From the NCBI GenBank assembly GCA_018262455.1, contig JAGSPR010000109.1, positions 1-16,229 on the forward strand: a stretch of 16,229 nt of DNA, given 5' to 3'. How positions within the stretch are numbered: position 1 is the stretch's first letter; every line of letters starts with the position of its first letter. Origin of the DNA: Deltaproteobacteria bacterium. Its GTDB lineage: Bacteria > Myxococcota > Polyangia > Haliangiales > Haliangiaceae. Under the pieces are notes generated by a model. It was not told the DNA's origin. It searched no databases and saw nothing but the letters and a program-made list of their open reading frames with translations. The position numbers and the translations under genes were made by a program. Below are positions 1 to 6,589 of the stretch, in pieces.

Positions 1-16
1 ATACTAATTCTTATCA

Positions 17-691
17 ATGTCTAGCGAAAACAAGACGGCCAAGGTCGAGCTGCGATGGGTCAAGCCAGCGCGCCAGGACCGCAGTCGCGACACCCACGAT
101 CGGCTGATCGAGGCGGCCGAGCGGCTGCTGGCCCGTGATCGATCGTGGGACGACATCACGGTCGCGGAGCTGGTGAAGGAAGCCGGCGCTTCGGTCGGGG
201 CGTTCTACAATCGGTTCCGCGACAAGGACGCGCTCCTCCACGTCCTCCAGATCGAGCTCTACAAGCAAGGCGAGGCGACCGCCGCGAGCGCGCAGCTACT
301 CGGTGCGAGCGAATTCGTCGCGCTCAGCGCGCTGATCCGTGCGTTCGTCACGCTGGCGGTCACCGCCTATCGTCAGCAACACGGGCTGCGCCGCGCGCTG
401 CTCGTCCAGATGGCGAGCGACAAGCAGTTTCGCGATCGCTCGATCGAGCTGTCGCGACTGACCTGCGAAGGGCTGACCGGGGTGATGCAGGCGCGCTATC
501 CGACGCTGGATCGCGCGGCGCTCCGAACCGCGATCGATGTCGCTCATCGCATGGTCTATGGCGTCCTCGATCAGAACCTCATGTATGGCGATGCGCCGAC
601 CGATCACGTGCTCGCCGACTCGACGCTGGTCGAGCAGCTGACCCTCGCAGTCGAGCTCTACCTCGAGCACGAGCTGGGCCCTGCGAGCTGA
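17..691 (+). CDS. TetR-family transcriptional regulator
   Basis: This 224-residue protein is a probable one-component DNA-binding repressor. An N-terminal TetR_N helix-turn-helix spans about residues 20-80. The recognition region contains ITVAELVKEAGASVGAFYNRF (split here as ITVAELVKEAG then ASVGAFYNRF), with the typical S/T-x-G-x-F/L-Y-x-x-F signature followed by KDALL. The C-terminal roughly 140 residues are helical and not recognisable to a ligand class, so the inducer is unknown. The ATG at 17 is preceded by an in-frame TAA at 5-7, so the start cannot lie further upstream. No Shine-Dalgarno sequence is visible in the 16 AT-rich bases before it. A divergent or preceding target gene may lie outside the window. 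The diguanylate cyclase follows 84 bp downstream on the same strand, but a strong hairpin lies between them, so co-transcription is uncertain. Confidence 0.9.
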   Translation: MSSENKTAKVELRWVKPARQDRSRDTHDRLIEAAERLLARDRSWDDITVAELVKEAGASVGAFYNRFRDKDALLHVLQIELYKQGEATAASAQLLGASEFVALSALIRAFVTLAVTAYRQQHGLRRALLVQMASDKQFRDRSIELSRLTCEGLTGVMQARYPTLDRAALRTAIDVAHRMVYGVLDQNLMYGDAPTDHVLADSTLVEQLTLAVELYLEHELGPAS

Positions 692-736
692 CCTCTGCGT
701 CGGAAATCCTCTCGGAACGGCAAACCAGTCCGCAAA

Positions 737-757
737 CGCGCGCGACCTTCGCGCGCG
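737..757 (+). terminator. GC-rich 9-bp hairpin between the TetR gene and the diguanylate cyclase
   Basis: The sequence shows a perfect 9-bp inverted repeat, cgcgcgcga / tcgcgcgcg, with a 3-nt loop (cct). It sits 45 bp after the TetR stop and 18 bp before the GTG start of the diguanylate cyclase. There is no following T-tract, so it is either a weak or atypical terminator, an attenuator, or an RNA structure affecting initiation of the downstream gene. The role is inferred; the symmetry is directly visible. Confidence 0.4.
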
Positions 758-775
758 CCGGGATATCCTCCGGGC

Positions 776-1771
776 GTGTACAAGGAGTGCGAGCTACACG
801 GACTCGGGGCGCGCGAGATCGCCGACCGCCTCGACTTCTTCGGACTCGGCCCAGAGCGTGACGAGTCGATCGCGCGACTCAACGCGATCCTGACCCGGTT
901 CGTCGACACGGCGATCATCGAGTTCTACGACTTCCTCGGGTCGGTGCCCGCACTCAAGCCCCTGCTCGAGGATGGTGAGCGGACGAACCGGCTGCGCGAT
1001 ACCCAGCGCCATTACCTGCTCACGCTCGGCATCGCGCGCCAGACCCTCCCCTACTTCGAGACGCGGCTCCGGGTCGGCCGCGCCCACGAGCGGGTGGGAC
1101 TCGCGCCGATGCATTACCTCGGCGCCTACGCCAAGCTCGAAGAGATCCTGATCCGGCACATCGCCCAGGAAGCGCCGGAGGAGCTCCGCGGCGTCGCCGC
1201 CACGCTCCAGCGGCTGTTCTGGCTCGACGCGGATCTCGCGATGATGGCCTATCACGGGCGGCGCCACGAGGCGCTGGTCGAGAGTGTCAGCGCCGATGCC
1301 CTGACCGGTCTCATGACGCGCGGCTTCGCCATCGCCGCGCTCGCCAACGAGAACGAGCGCGCGGCCCGGTTCACGCGTCCGTTCTCGCTCCTCTTCGTCG
1401 ACCTCGATCACTTCAAGTCGCTCAACGATTGCGGCGGGCATGCCGCAGGCGACGTCTTGCTCGCGACGGCCGCTCGCATCATCCGAGACAGCGTGCGCCC
1501 GCACGACATCGTCGGACGCTACGGGGGTGACGAGTTCCTCGTCGGCGTCGTCGAGGGAGAGCTCGGGGTTGCCGCGGTGATCGCCGAGCGGATTCGCTCC
1601 CGCATCGAGCTCGAGTTTCGAGATCAACGCGTCGATCCGGCCCCCACGGCGAGCATCGGAGTCGCGCAAGCGCGCCATGGCGAGCCGATCGATGCCCTGA
1701 TCCAGCGCGCGGATGCGGCGATGTACCGCGCGAAGGCCAGTGGCCGAAACAAGGCCGTCACGGATCACTGA
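776..1771 (+). CDS. Globin-coupled sensor diguanylate cyclase (GGDEF)
   Basis: This 331-residue cytoplasmic protein is predicted to sense a gas (probably O2) through haem and make cyclic di-GMP from two GTP. Residues about 5-165 match the protoglobin/globin-coupled sensor fold. H104 in GRAHERVGL is the expected proximal haem ligand, and Y51 in IIEFYDFLG fits the distal tyrosine 53 residues earlier. A short linker leads to the GGDEF domain (about 170-328). It carries DALTGL at the start, metal-binding D209 in VDLDHFKSLND, and an intact active site GGDEF at 250-254. An inhibitory-site RxxD (R241-D244) sits exactly five residues before it, so product inhibition is expected. The start is a GTG without an obvious Shine-Dalgarno. 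The stop codon lies within a 17-bp tandem duplication, and the glycosidase gene converges on it. The closest characterised relatives in architecture are DosC/BpeGReg-type enzymes, which usually have a longer middle domain; here the linker is very short. Confidence 0.92.
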   Translation: MYKECELHGLGAREIADRLDFFGLGPERDESIARLNAILTRFVDTAIIEFYDFLGSVPALKPLLEDGERTNRLRDTQRHYLLTLGIARQTLPYFETRLRVGRAHERVGLAPMHYLGAYAKLEEILIRHIAQEAPEELRGVAATLQRLFWLDADLAMMAYHGRRHEALVESVSADALTGLMTRGFAIAALANENERAARFTRPFSLLFVDLDHFKSLNDCGGHAAGDVLLATAARIIRDSVRPHDIVGRYGGDEFLVGVVEGELGVAAVIAERIRSRIELEFRDQRVDPAPTASIGVAQARHGEPIDALIQRADAAMYRAKASGRNKAVTDH

Positions 1772-1789
1772 TCGTCACGGATCACTGAT
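1756..1789. repeat. Perfect 17-bp tandem duplication over the cyclase stop codon
   Basis: The unit cgtcacggatcactgat occurs at 1756-1772 and again, unchanged, at 1773-1789. The first copy contains the TGA stop of the diguanylate cyclase (1769-1771). The second copy supplies almost all of the spacer before the convergent glycosidase stop (complement of 1789-1791). The duplication is seen directly; it is probably a recent slippage event. Confidence 0.85.
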
Positions 1790-3186
1790 CAGGGAAGCTC
1801 GACGACGTACACCGGGCGGCCGGACAGCGGGATCGTTGCCGACGCAGGCAGCTCCACTCCGAGCAGATCGACGACGCGGATCGATGGCCGGGTGACGGGC
1901 ACGGTCACCATGATCGGAGGGGCCGCATCGTCCGCGCGCCAGACGACGGTGACCGGCGGGGTCGCGCCGGTGGGATCGACGAGCCGATACGCATGCGCAT
2001 CCGCCGGCGCACCGACGAGCTCGCTCGTCACGTCGGTCGTCACGGCGAGTGGCCCCGCGACCGACAGCAGCGTGGACAGTGCGGTGAATGCCAGCTTGGG
2101 GGTCGGCGCGAAGCTGCCATCGCTCGGATCGTCGTAGTGGAACAGACCGAACGCATCCTCGGGCGGGAACGTCGTCGCATTCGGGCCGTCGAACAACGTG
2201 TACCAGTACATCTTCTCGACGCCGGATCCGGCGAGCAGCAGCGCGCCGCGTACCAGCCAGCGAGCCTGCCGCTCCTCGTCCACGACCCCATAGGTGGGCC
2301 AGCCGAGCTCGGTGGCCCAGATCGGCCGCGCTGGATCGTCACCGTAGTAGGCGAGCAGCGCCCGCAGGCGCGCCACCATGCGGGGCGTGGCCACCTCTCC
2401 GCTCGCCTCGTCGTCCAGCTCGGGCGCGACGGCGGGTGGGTAGAGCGGGTACGGATGGAAGGCGAGCACGTCGTAGGCCTTCGCGATGTCCGGATGCGAT
2501 CGGTAGACGAGCTCGAGGAAGGTCTCCGCGTCCTTGTTGAGCTGGCCGTGTTCGATCAGTCCACCGAGCATGACGCTGGCCTCGGGATCGGCGGCGCGGA
2601 TGCTCGCCGATGCGGTGGCGAGCAGCGTCCCGTACTCGTCGGGCTGTTCGCGCGGCTGCCAGAACCGGAACCCGAGGTTGGGCTCGTTCCAGATCTCGTA
2701 CGTCGGGATCGTGCCGCGGAACTGGGTCGACGCCGCGCCGGCAAACGCGGCGTAGTCGGCGGGATCATCGGGCGGCGTGGTCGTCCATTCCTGGGTCGCG
2801 TTCGCCCACGCATTTCCGTACGCAAGGATCGGTAACGTGGTCACGCCCGCGCTGGCGTACGCCTCGACCTTGGCGCGGTACGTGGAGAAGTCGCGTACGC
2901 CGGGGGTCGGCTCGACCAGGTTCCACAACAGGTCGGCACGGGCGTGGCGCACCCCGGCCTGGCGAAGGGCCGACAGCGCGAACGGCGAGACCACGGTGGC
3001 CTCGGGCGCGGTCTGGTCAGGGAGCTGGTAGGACAGCCCGATCAGCTCGGAGATCGTGGTCGCGGTCGGGCGAAACTCGGGCGAAACGCCGGTGAGGTCG
3101 ACGAGCTCGCGCTGATCGGGCGGCGTGGACGAGCCACATCCGACGATCGCGATCGTCACGAGCCACTGCATCGACTTGTCGGCCAT
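1789..3186 (-). CDS. Clan GH-A (GH39/PslG-like) glycoside hydrolase, putative lipoprotein
   Basis: This 465-residue protein is a probable secreted retaining glycosidase acting on cell-surface or environmental polysaccharide. A short N-terminal hydrophobic stretch ends at C17 (IAIVGCGSS), a weak lipobox, so lipoprotein anchoring is likely but not certain. The body (about 45-400) is a TIM barrel. TYEIWNEPN places the acid/base at E168, RPIWATELGW places the nucleophile at E293, and AFHPYP (242-247) is another clan motif. The early RADLLWNLVEP segment followed by LPILAYGNAW resembles PslG-type GH39 endoglycosidases, though the exact family and substrate cannot be fixed by eye. The last roughly 75 residues look like a beta-sandwich. 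The ATG at 3186 is preceded by GGGGAA. It converges on the diguanylate cyclase with a 17-bp gap, which suggests but does not prove a link to c-di-GMP-controlled matrix turnover. Confidence 0.82.
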   Translation of the reverse strand: MADKSMQWLVTIAIVGCGSSTPPDQRELVDLTGVSPEFRPTATTISELIGLSYQLPDQTAPEATVVSPFALSALRQAGVRHARADLLWNLVEPTPGVRDFSTYRAKVEAYASAGVTTLPILAYGNAWANATQEWTTTPPDDPADYAAFAGAASTQFRGTIPTYEIWNEPNLGFRFWQPREQPDEYGTLLATASASIRAADPEASVMLGGLIEHGQLNKDAETFLELVYRSHPDIAKAYDVLAFHPYPLYPPAVAPELDDEASGEVATPRMVARLRALLAYYGDDPARPIWATELGWPTYGVVDEERQARWLVRGALLLAGSGVEKMYWYTLFDGPNATTFPPEDAFGLFHYDDPSDGSFAPTPKLAFTALSTLLSVAGPLAVTTDVTSELVGAPADAHAYRLVDPTGATPPVTVVWRADDAAPPIMVTVPVTRPSIRVVDLLGVELPASATIPLSGRPVYVVELP

Positions 3187-3331
3187 CTCGATTCCCCGAA
3201 CATCGCATGGTGGGTGGCGAGGCGGGCGTAGGCAATCTCACGGAAAGCCAACCCGGGCAGCCGGCAGCCGGCAGCTCGAGTAGCCAGCAGCGAGTCGATC
3301 CGCACACCCACGGAGACGTTGGAGGGGCGAA

Positions 3332-3356
3332 GCGAAATCACAACGACCGATTTCGC
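3332..3356. promoter_or_regulatory. Inverted repeat in the divergent spacer, candidate operator
   Basis: Perfect 8-bp arms gcgaaatc / gatttcgc flank a 9-nt spacer (acaacgacc). The element lies in the 249-bp gap (3187-3435) between the divergent glycosidase (start 3186) and the small cysteine-rich gene (start 3436). It is locally AT-richer than the surroundings, as a regulator-binding dyad would be. No -10/-35 pair is clear. The rest of the gap holds short GGCAGCC-type repeats (about 3258-3275) and an 11-bp direct repeat, gcatgacttgc, at 3386 and 3435. The regulatory role is inference. Confidence 0.3.
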
Positions 3357-3435
3357 GAACGACCTGCGGGCCGGCGACTGAGGTGCATGACTTGCGGCCC
3401 GGCGCGTTGGCGCAGGCGATGCAGAAATCCTCGGC

Positions 3436-3741
3436 ATGACTTGCCATTGGGTTGCCTGTCCGGAGACCGCCGGCCCCGAGATGATCGAATTCGACGACAG
3501 CCCGTTCGGGATCCTGCTCACCGGCTGCTCTCGGTTTCGTCCGGCGTCCGCGGTCACCTGCCCGCGGAGCTGTTGCGCCGGGTTCGACCGGCGAACCCGG
3601 ACCTCCGAGGACCCGACCGTCCGCAACGGCGCGAGCCACGACGATGACGCGGACGATCGCACGGACGATCGCACGAAAGTCGAGCCCTTCGGCCCGCACC
3701 CGTTCGTGATCGACGCGACGAGCCTGCTGCGACCCAGCTGA
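3436..3741 (+). CDS. Small cysteine-rich hypothetical protein
   Basis: This 101-residue product is not assigned to a family. Codon third positions are strongly G/C, as in neighbouring real genes, which supports coding. The N-terminal half is cysteine-rich: C3, C8, C31, C42, C46 and C47, with CHWVAC, LLTGCSRF and TCPRSCC. This would suit a small metal-binding or disulfide-stabilised fold around the segment MIEFDDSPFGILL. The C-terminal half is charged and probably disordered (DDDADDRTDDRTK), partly encoded by a duplicated gacgatcgcac. There is no signal peptide or membrane segment. The start has only a weak ribosome site. It ends 37 bp before the PilZ gene on the same strand and may be its operon partner. 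It could alternatively be a non-coding stretch, so confidence is moderate. Confidence 0.5.
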   Translation: MTCHWVACPETAGPEMIEFDDSPFGILLTGCSRFRPASAVTCPRSCCAGFDRRTRTSEDPTVRNGASHDDDADDRTDDRTKVEPFGPHPFVIDATSLLRPS

Positions 3742-3778
3742 GCAGACCGGCGCTCGCGACTTTGATAGCCTGCCGTGA

Positions 3779-5629
3779 ATGCAGCTCGCAACCTGGGTGC
3801 GCACGACGATCTGGCGGGCCGAAGACTGGTGTGCGGCGCTTGGCCGGATGGCGGACGAGCTGGCCGCGAGCACGCCGGCTCCGACCACCGTCGACCGCGC
3901 GCTCGAGCTCGCGCGCGCGCTCGAGCTGATCGATCCGGATCGGCGACGCTCGCTCGCGATGTACCTCCTCGCCTGGCGCGCCGGCAGGCCCGACGCGGGC
4001 GACCCGACGCGCCGGCTCGCCCGTGAGGTCCGCGACCACGCCGTGATCGCCGAGCTCGCGCTCGCAGATTACCAGGCGACCAACGACGCTGCGCACCTGG
4101 TGACGGCGGGGATGACGTGGGTCGACGCGGGCACACCGGAGCGAGCGGTCGAGCCGTTGACGCAGGCTGCGGTGCAGCGACCGAATGACCAGGAGCTGAA
4201 GTCGGTGCTGGCCATCGCCAGGCGCGAGGTCAAGGATCCCCACCGAGAGGTGTCGCGCTGGAACACGCTCGCGTCGGCGAGTAGCCGCGCCGATCAGCCA
4301 CGCACCTACCTCCACGCCGCGCGGATCGCCCACGCGGTCAAGCTCGACGAGATCTACGGGACCTTGTTGCAGACGGCGATCAACCGCCGGTTCGGCGGGG
4401 ACTTCCCGCTCCTGTTCGAAGATCGCCTGCTCGCCCGCGGCAACGTGGACGAGTTGCTCGGGTTCTACCGTGCCGAGCTCGAGACCGTCACCAGCGACCG
4501 AGACTGGGTCGAGAAGGTGCGGGCTGCGGCGACCAAGCTGGTGCTGCGTGGACAGCAACCCGGGCTCGCGCTCAGGCTCCTGCGCAGCAGCCTCGCACAC
4601 GCCTACAACGCCAAGCTGACCGACGTGCCCGGCCACCTCGCGTCCTGGCAGCTCCTGCTCGGCCACGCGCGCCAGACCAGCGCCACCGTCGAGCTCATGC
4701 CGCTGCTCGTGGACGCTCTCGGGCGAACGCTGTCCGACGACGAACGCGTCTTCCTGTCGCGCGTCGGCTTCGAGATCTCGTGGCACGACGCCCGCGATGT
4801 CGAAGCCGCACGCCCGTACGCGACCGCCGTGGCGGAGCTCGTCCCCGATCATCCGGGGGTGTGCGCGTTCATGTCGAACGAGCTGGCGGCGCTGCTCGGC
4901 GACGAGGACCACGATCTGTTCAACGCCTTCGAGGACCTCGGCGACACCATTCCGGACGAGCCGATCGCCGCGGCTGCCGCGATCGCGCAACCTGCCGCGG
5001 TGGAGCCGGCACCGCCCGCGCCGGCACCGCCCGCGCCGACACCGCCCGCGCCGGCACCGCCCGCGCCGGCACCGCCCGCGCCGGCACCGCCCGCGCCGTT
5101 GGCACCGCCCGTCCCAGCACGTCGCGTCGCGCCGCCGCCCCCTGCCACAGCTTTGCGCGCGGCCGGATCACCACGCCCGGTCCCTGCGAGCATCGGCGCT
5201 GCCAGGCCGCCATCGCCCCCGCGCGCCATCTCGCTGATCCCGGCGACCGCGCTGGCCGCGCTGCGTGGCAGCGGCAAGCAGGTCGGGCTTCCCGCGGTGC
5301 CGCCGCTTCGCGCTGGCGCGGAGGACCGAGCGGCCCGCATGATCGTACCGATCGATCTCGAGCTCACCGTGGCTGGAGGGGTCGCGTTCTCCGCGGTCGC
5401 GCGCGACATCAGCACCACGGGGCTCTTCGTCGTGACCCGGGCCGAGCTTGCGCTCGACACGGTCGTCACGATCGACATCCGGTTGCCCGGCGAGACCGTG
5501 CTCGTCCAGGCACGGTTCGGGGTCTCGGCCCGCGTCATGAGGCGGACCGACGCGGGTTACGGCGTCATGTTCATCGCGCCGTCTCCCGAGCTGGTCGCGG
5601 CGATCGTGGTCGTCACCGCCTCGGCGTGA
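3779..5629 (+). CDS. Helical-repeat protein with proline-rich linker and C-terminal PilZ domain
   Basis: This is a 616-residue cytoplasmic protein with no signal peptide or membrane segment. Residues about 1-400 are alpha-helical with degenerate TPR-like repeats, for example the segment around TWVDAGTPERAVEPLTQAAV, and probably form a protein-interaction scaffold. Residues about 405-510 form an alanine/proline-rich flexible linker containing a six-fold 15-bp repeat (PAPPA units). Residues about 515-612 form a PilZ domain of the type expanded in Myxococcus. The second c-di-GMP motif is intact: DISTTG, D543-x-S545-x-x-G548. The first is altered: the RxxxR position reads D516-R-A-A-R520, so the first arginine is replaced by aspartate or shifted by one, and nucleotide affinity is doubtful. 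The ATG at 3779 has no clear Shine-Dalgarno. Its likely role is a c-di-GMP effector or PilZ adaptor for motility or surface processes; the partner is unknown. Confidence 0.82.
   Translation: MQLATWVRTTIWRAEDWCAALGRMADELAASTPAPTTVDRALELARALELIDPDRRRSLAMYLLAWRAGRPDAGDPTRRLAREVRDHAVIAELALADYQATNDAAHLVTAGMTWVDAGTPERAVEPLTQAAVQRPNDQELKSVLAIARREVKDPHREVSRWNTLASASSRADQPRTYLHAARIAHAVKLDEIYGTLLQTAINRRFGGDFPLLFEDRLLARGNVDELLGFYRAELETVTSDRDWVEKVRAAATKLVLRGQQPGLALRLLRSSLAHAYNAKLTDVPGHLASWQLLLGHARQTSATVELMPLLVDALGRTLSDDERVFLSRVGFEISWHDARDVEAARPYATAVAELVPDHPGVCAFMSNELAALLGDEDHDLFNAFEDLGDTIPDEPIAAAAAIAQPAAVEPAPPAPAPPAPTPPAPAPPAPAPPAPAPPAPLAPPVPARRVAPPPPATALRAAGSPRPVPASIGAARPPSPPRAISLIPATALAALRGSGKQVGLPAVPPLRAGAEDRAARMIVPIDLELTVAGGVAFSAVARDISTTGLFVVTRAELALDTVVTIDIRLPGETVLVQARFGVSARVMRRTDAGYGVMFIAPSPELVAAIVVVTASA
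5006..5095 (+). repeat. Six-unit 15-bp minisatellite in the PilZ-protein linker
   Basis: Six consecutive copies of ccggcaccgcccgcg run through this stretch; the third has one base change (ccgac), giving Thr for Ala. The repeat encodes an Ala/Pro linker and keeps the reading frame because its period is 15. A partial copy, ggcaccgcccgt, follows at 5100. Copy number would be expected to vary between strains. Confidence 0.9.
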
Positions 5630-5634
5630 GGCGG
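5616..5634. terminator. Hairpin over the PilZ-gene stop, candidate bidirectional terminator
   Basis: A perfect 7-bp stem, ccgcctc / gaggcgg, with a 5-nt loop overlaps the TGA of the PilZ gene (5627-5629). It lies in the 12-bp convergent junction with the PhnD-like gene. There is no T-tract on either side, so an intrinsic terminator role is tentative. Confidence 0.35.
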
Positions 5635-5641
5635 CGTGACG

Positions 5642-6421
5642 TCAGATGTGATCGCGGAGGGCCATCAGGGGTGCGTAGGTCCCGGGCGGCGGGTAGTCAA
5701 ACCCGTCGACCGAGAACGCGGTCGCGAGCATGTGGCGCGAGCGCTCGTTCGCGAGCAGGGCCTGCAGGTTGCTCACCAGATGCGTGCGCCGCGCCGGCGA
5801 CAACGTGGGGGTGATCGCGATCCCATCGTTCGGCGACTCGCCGGTCAGCGCGACCACACGGAACGGCCCCATCTCCTCGTCCCACATTCCAGCGAGCCCG
5901 TGGTCGCTGACGAACGCCGCGGTCAGGTCGGCGTCCCGGTTGAGCAGCGCCTCGAAGCAGGCGAGGTACGAGCCGAGCATGCGCTCGCCGAGCAACATCG
6001 TCGAGTCGATGCCCGCCTCCCGCAGGTGGGTCTTGGCGAGCAGGTAGCCCCCCGTTGACCACGCGTCGACCCACACCGCGCGCGGTCGCGAGGCGCCGGC
6101 GGCGATCATCGCGAGGTCGAAGTGGTCGTTCCTGCGCGCTACCAGCGCGGAGCGATAGGTCACCGCTTTGCGGCGCACGCCACGCAGCGCGATCATGCCT
6201 CCCGCTGCCTCGACGCACGCGCAGATCAGCGGTGGTCCCCAGGCAGCATCGACCGTGCCTGCGATCAGCGCGTGCTCGAGCGCGTCGTAGGTCTTGAACG
6301 GCACCACCTCGGTGAACTGCGCGTCGAACAGCACATCGGCGAACTCCCGCGCCAGGGCGAACGCGGGCTCCTGCCCCAGCGAAGCGGGTAGCCCGAACCG
6401 AAACGTGGCCGGTGCGGTCAT
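5642..6421 (-). CDS. PhnD-like (phosphate/phosphonate-type) substrate-binding fold protein without signal peptide
   Basis: This 259-residue protein has the type 2 periplasmic-binding fold of PhnD/SsuA-like proteins. The N-terminus is FRFGLPASLG; then DALEHALIAGTVDAAWGPP (lobe 1); then the hinge segment AVWVDAWSTGGYLLAKTHLREAG; and GSYLACFEALLNRDADLTAAFV (lobe 2). These are hallmark positions of the phosphate/phosphite/phosphonate binding family. It begins directly with the fold: no signal peptide, lipobox or Arg-Arg motif is present, and no ABC permease or ATPase gene is nearby. A cytoplasmic sensing or enzymatic role is therefore as likely as transport. The ATG at 6421 is preferred. A longer reading frame to 6529 would need a TTG start and adds only an arginine-rich non-conserved stretch. 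The start overlaps (ATGA) the stop of a 15-codon upstream ORF. The ligand is unknown. Confidence 0.75.
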   Translation of the reverse strand: MTAPATFRFGLPASLGQEPAFALAREFADVLFDAQFTEVVPFKTYDALEHALIAGTVDAAWGPPLICACVEAAGGMIALRGVRRKAVTYRSALVARRNDHFDLAMIAAGASRPRAVWVDAWSTGGYLLAKTHLREAGIDSTMLLGERMLGSYLACFEALLNRDADLTAAFVSDHGLAGMWDEEMGPFRVVALTGESPNDGIAITPTLSPARRTHLVSNLQALLANERSRHMLATAFSVDGFDYPPPGTYAPLMALRDHI

Positions 6422-6465
6422 CGGGGAGCCCGGTACCACACGACGCGCGCCGCGAGCTTCACCAT
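6418..6465 (-). CDS. Possible 15-codon upstream ORF coupled to the PhnD-like gene
   Basis: An ATG at 6465 opens a 15-codon frame, MVKLAARVVWYRAPR, ending at TGA 6420-6418. That stop overlaps the ATG of the PhnD-like gene in the sequence ATGA. An in-frame TAA lies four codons upstream, so this is a discrete small ORF and not the tail of a larger gene. It could be a leader used for translational coupling, or chance. No Shine-Dalgarno sequence is obvious. The peptide matches nothing I recognise. Confidence 0.25.
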   Translation of the reverse strand: MVKLAARVVWYRAPR

Positions 6466-6549
6466 CCCGGCATCTTACGACGCGGCCGGCACCTGTGGTC
6501 AGCGTTTCGCGGCGACGGCTCGGGTGCAACTATCCGTGGGCAACCCGTC

Positions 6550-6573
6550 TCAGGCGCGGGCGCGCTCGCCTGA
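6550..6573 (-). terminator. Hairpin after the lamin-tail lipoprotein gene
   Basis: Seven-bp arms tcaggcg / cgcctga with a 10-nt loop lie 17 bp beyond the stop codon of the lipoprotein gene in its direction of transcription. No U-tract follows. If real, it would separate that gene from the PhnD-like gene in the 168-bp gap. Confidence 0.3.
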
Positions 6574-6589
6574 ACGACCTCGGCCGCGA

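Noticed and set aside
794..1768. 324-codon minus-strand frame opposite the diguanylate cyclase
   Set aside because: The plus strand has complete globin and GGDEF motifs; the antisense product has no recognisable feature.
3554..4990. 478-codon minus-strand open frame opposite the PilZ gene
   Set aside because: Composition is that of an antisense shadow. The plus strand carries a recognisable PilZ domain and correct codon bias.
5637..5644. Palindrome TGACGTCA, also present at 8225-8232
   Set aside because: One copy lies at a convergent gene end and the other inside the GFA coding sequence, not in promoters, so chance is the simpler explanation.
5642..6529. Longer version of the PhnD-like protein starting at 6529
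   Set aside because: It needs a TTG start, and the added 36 residues are Arg-rich with no signal-peptide character.
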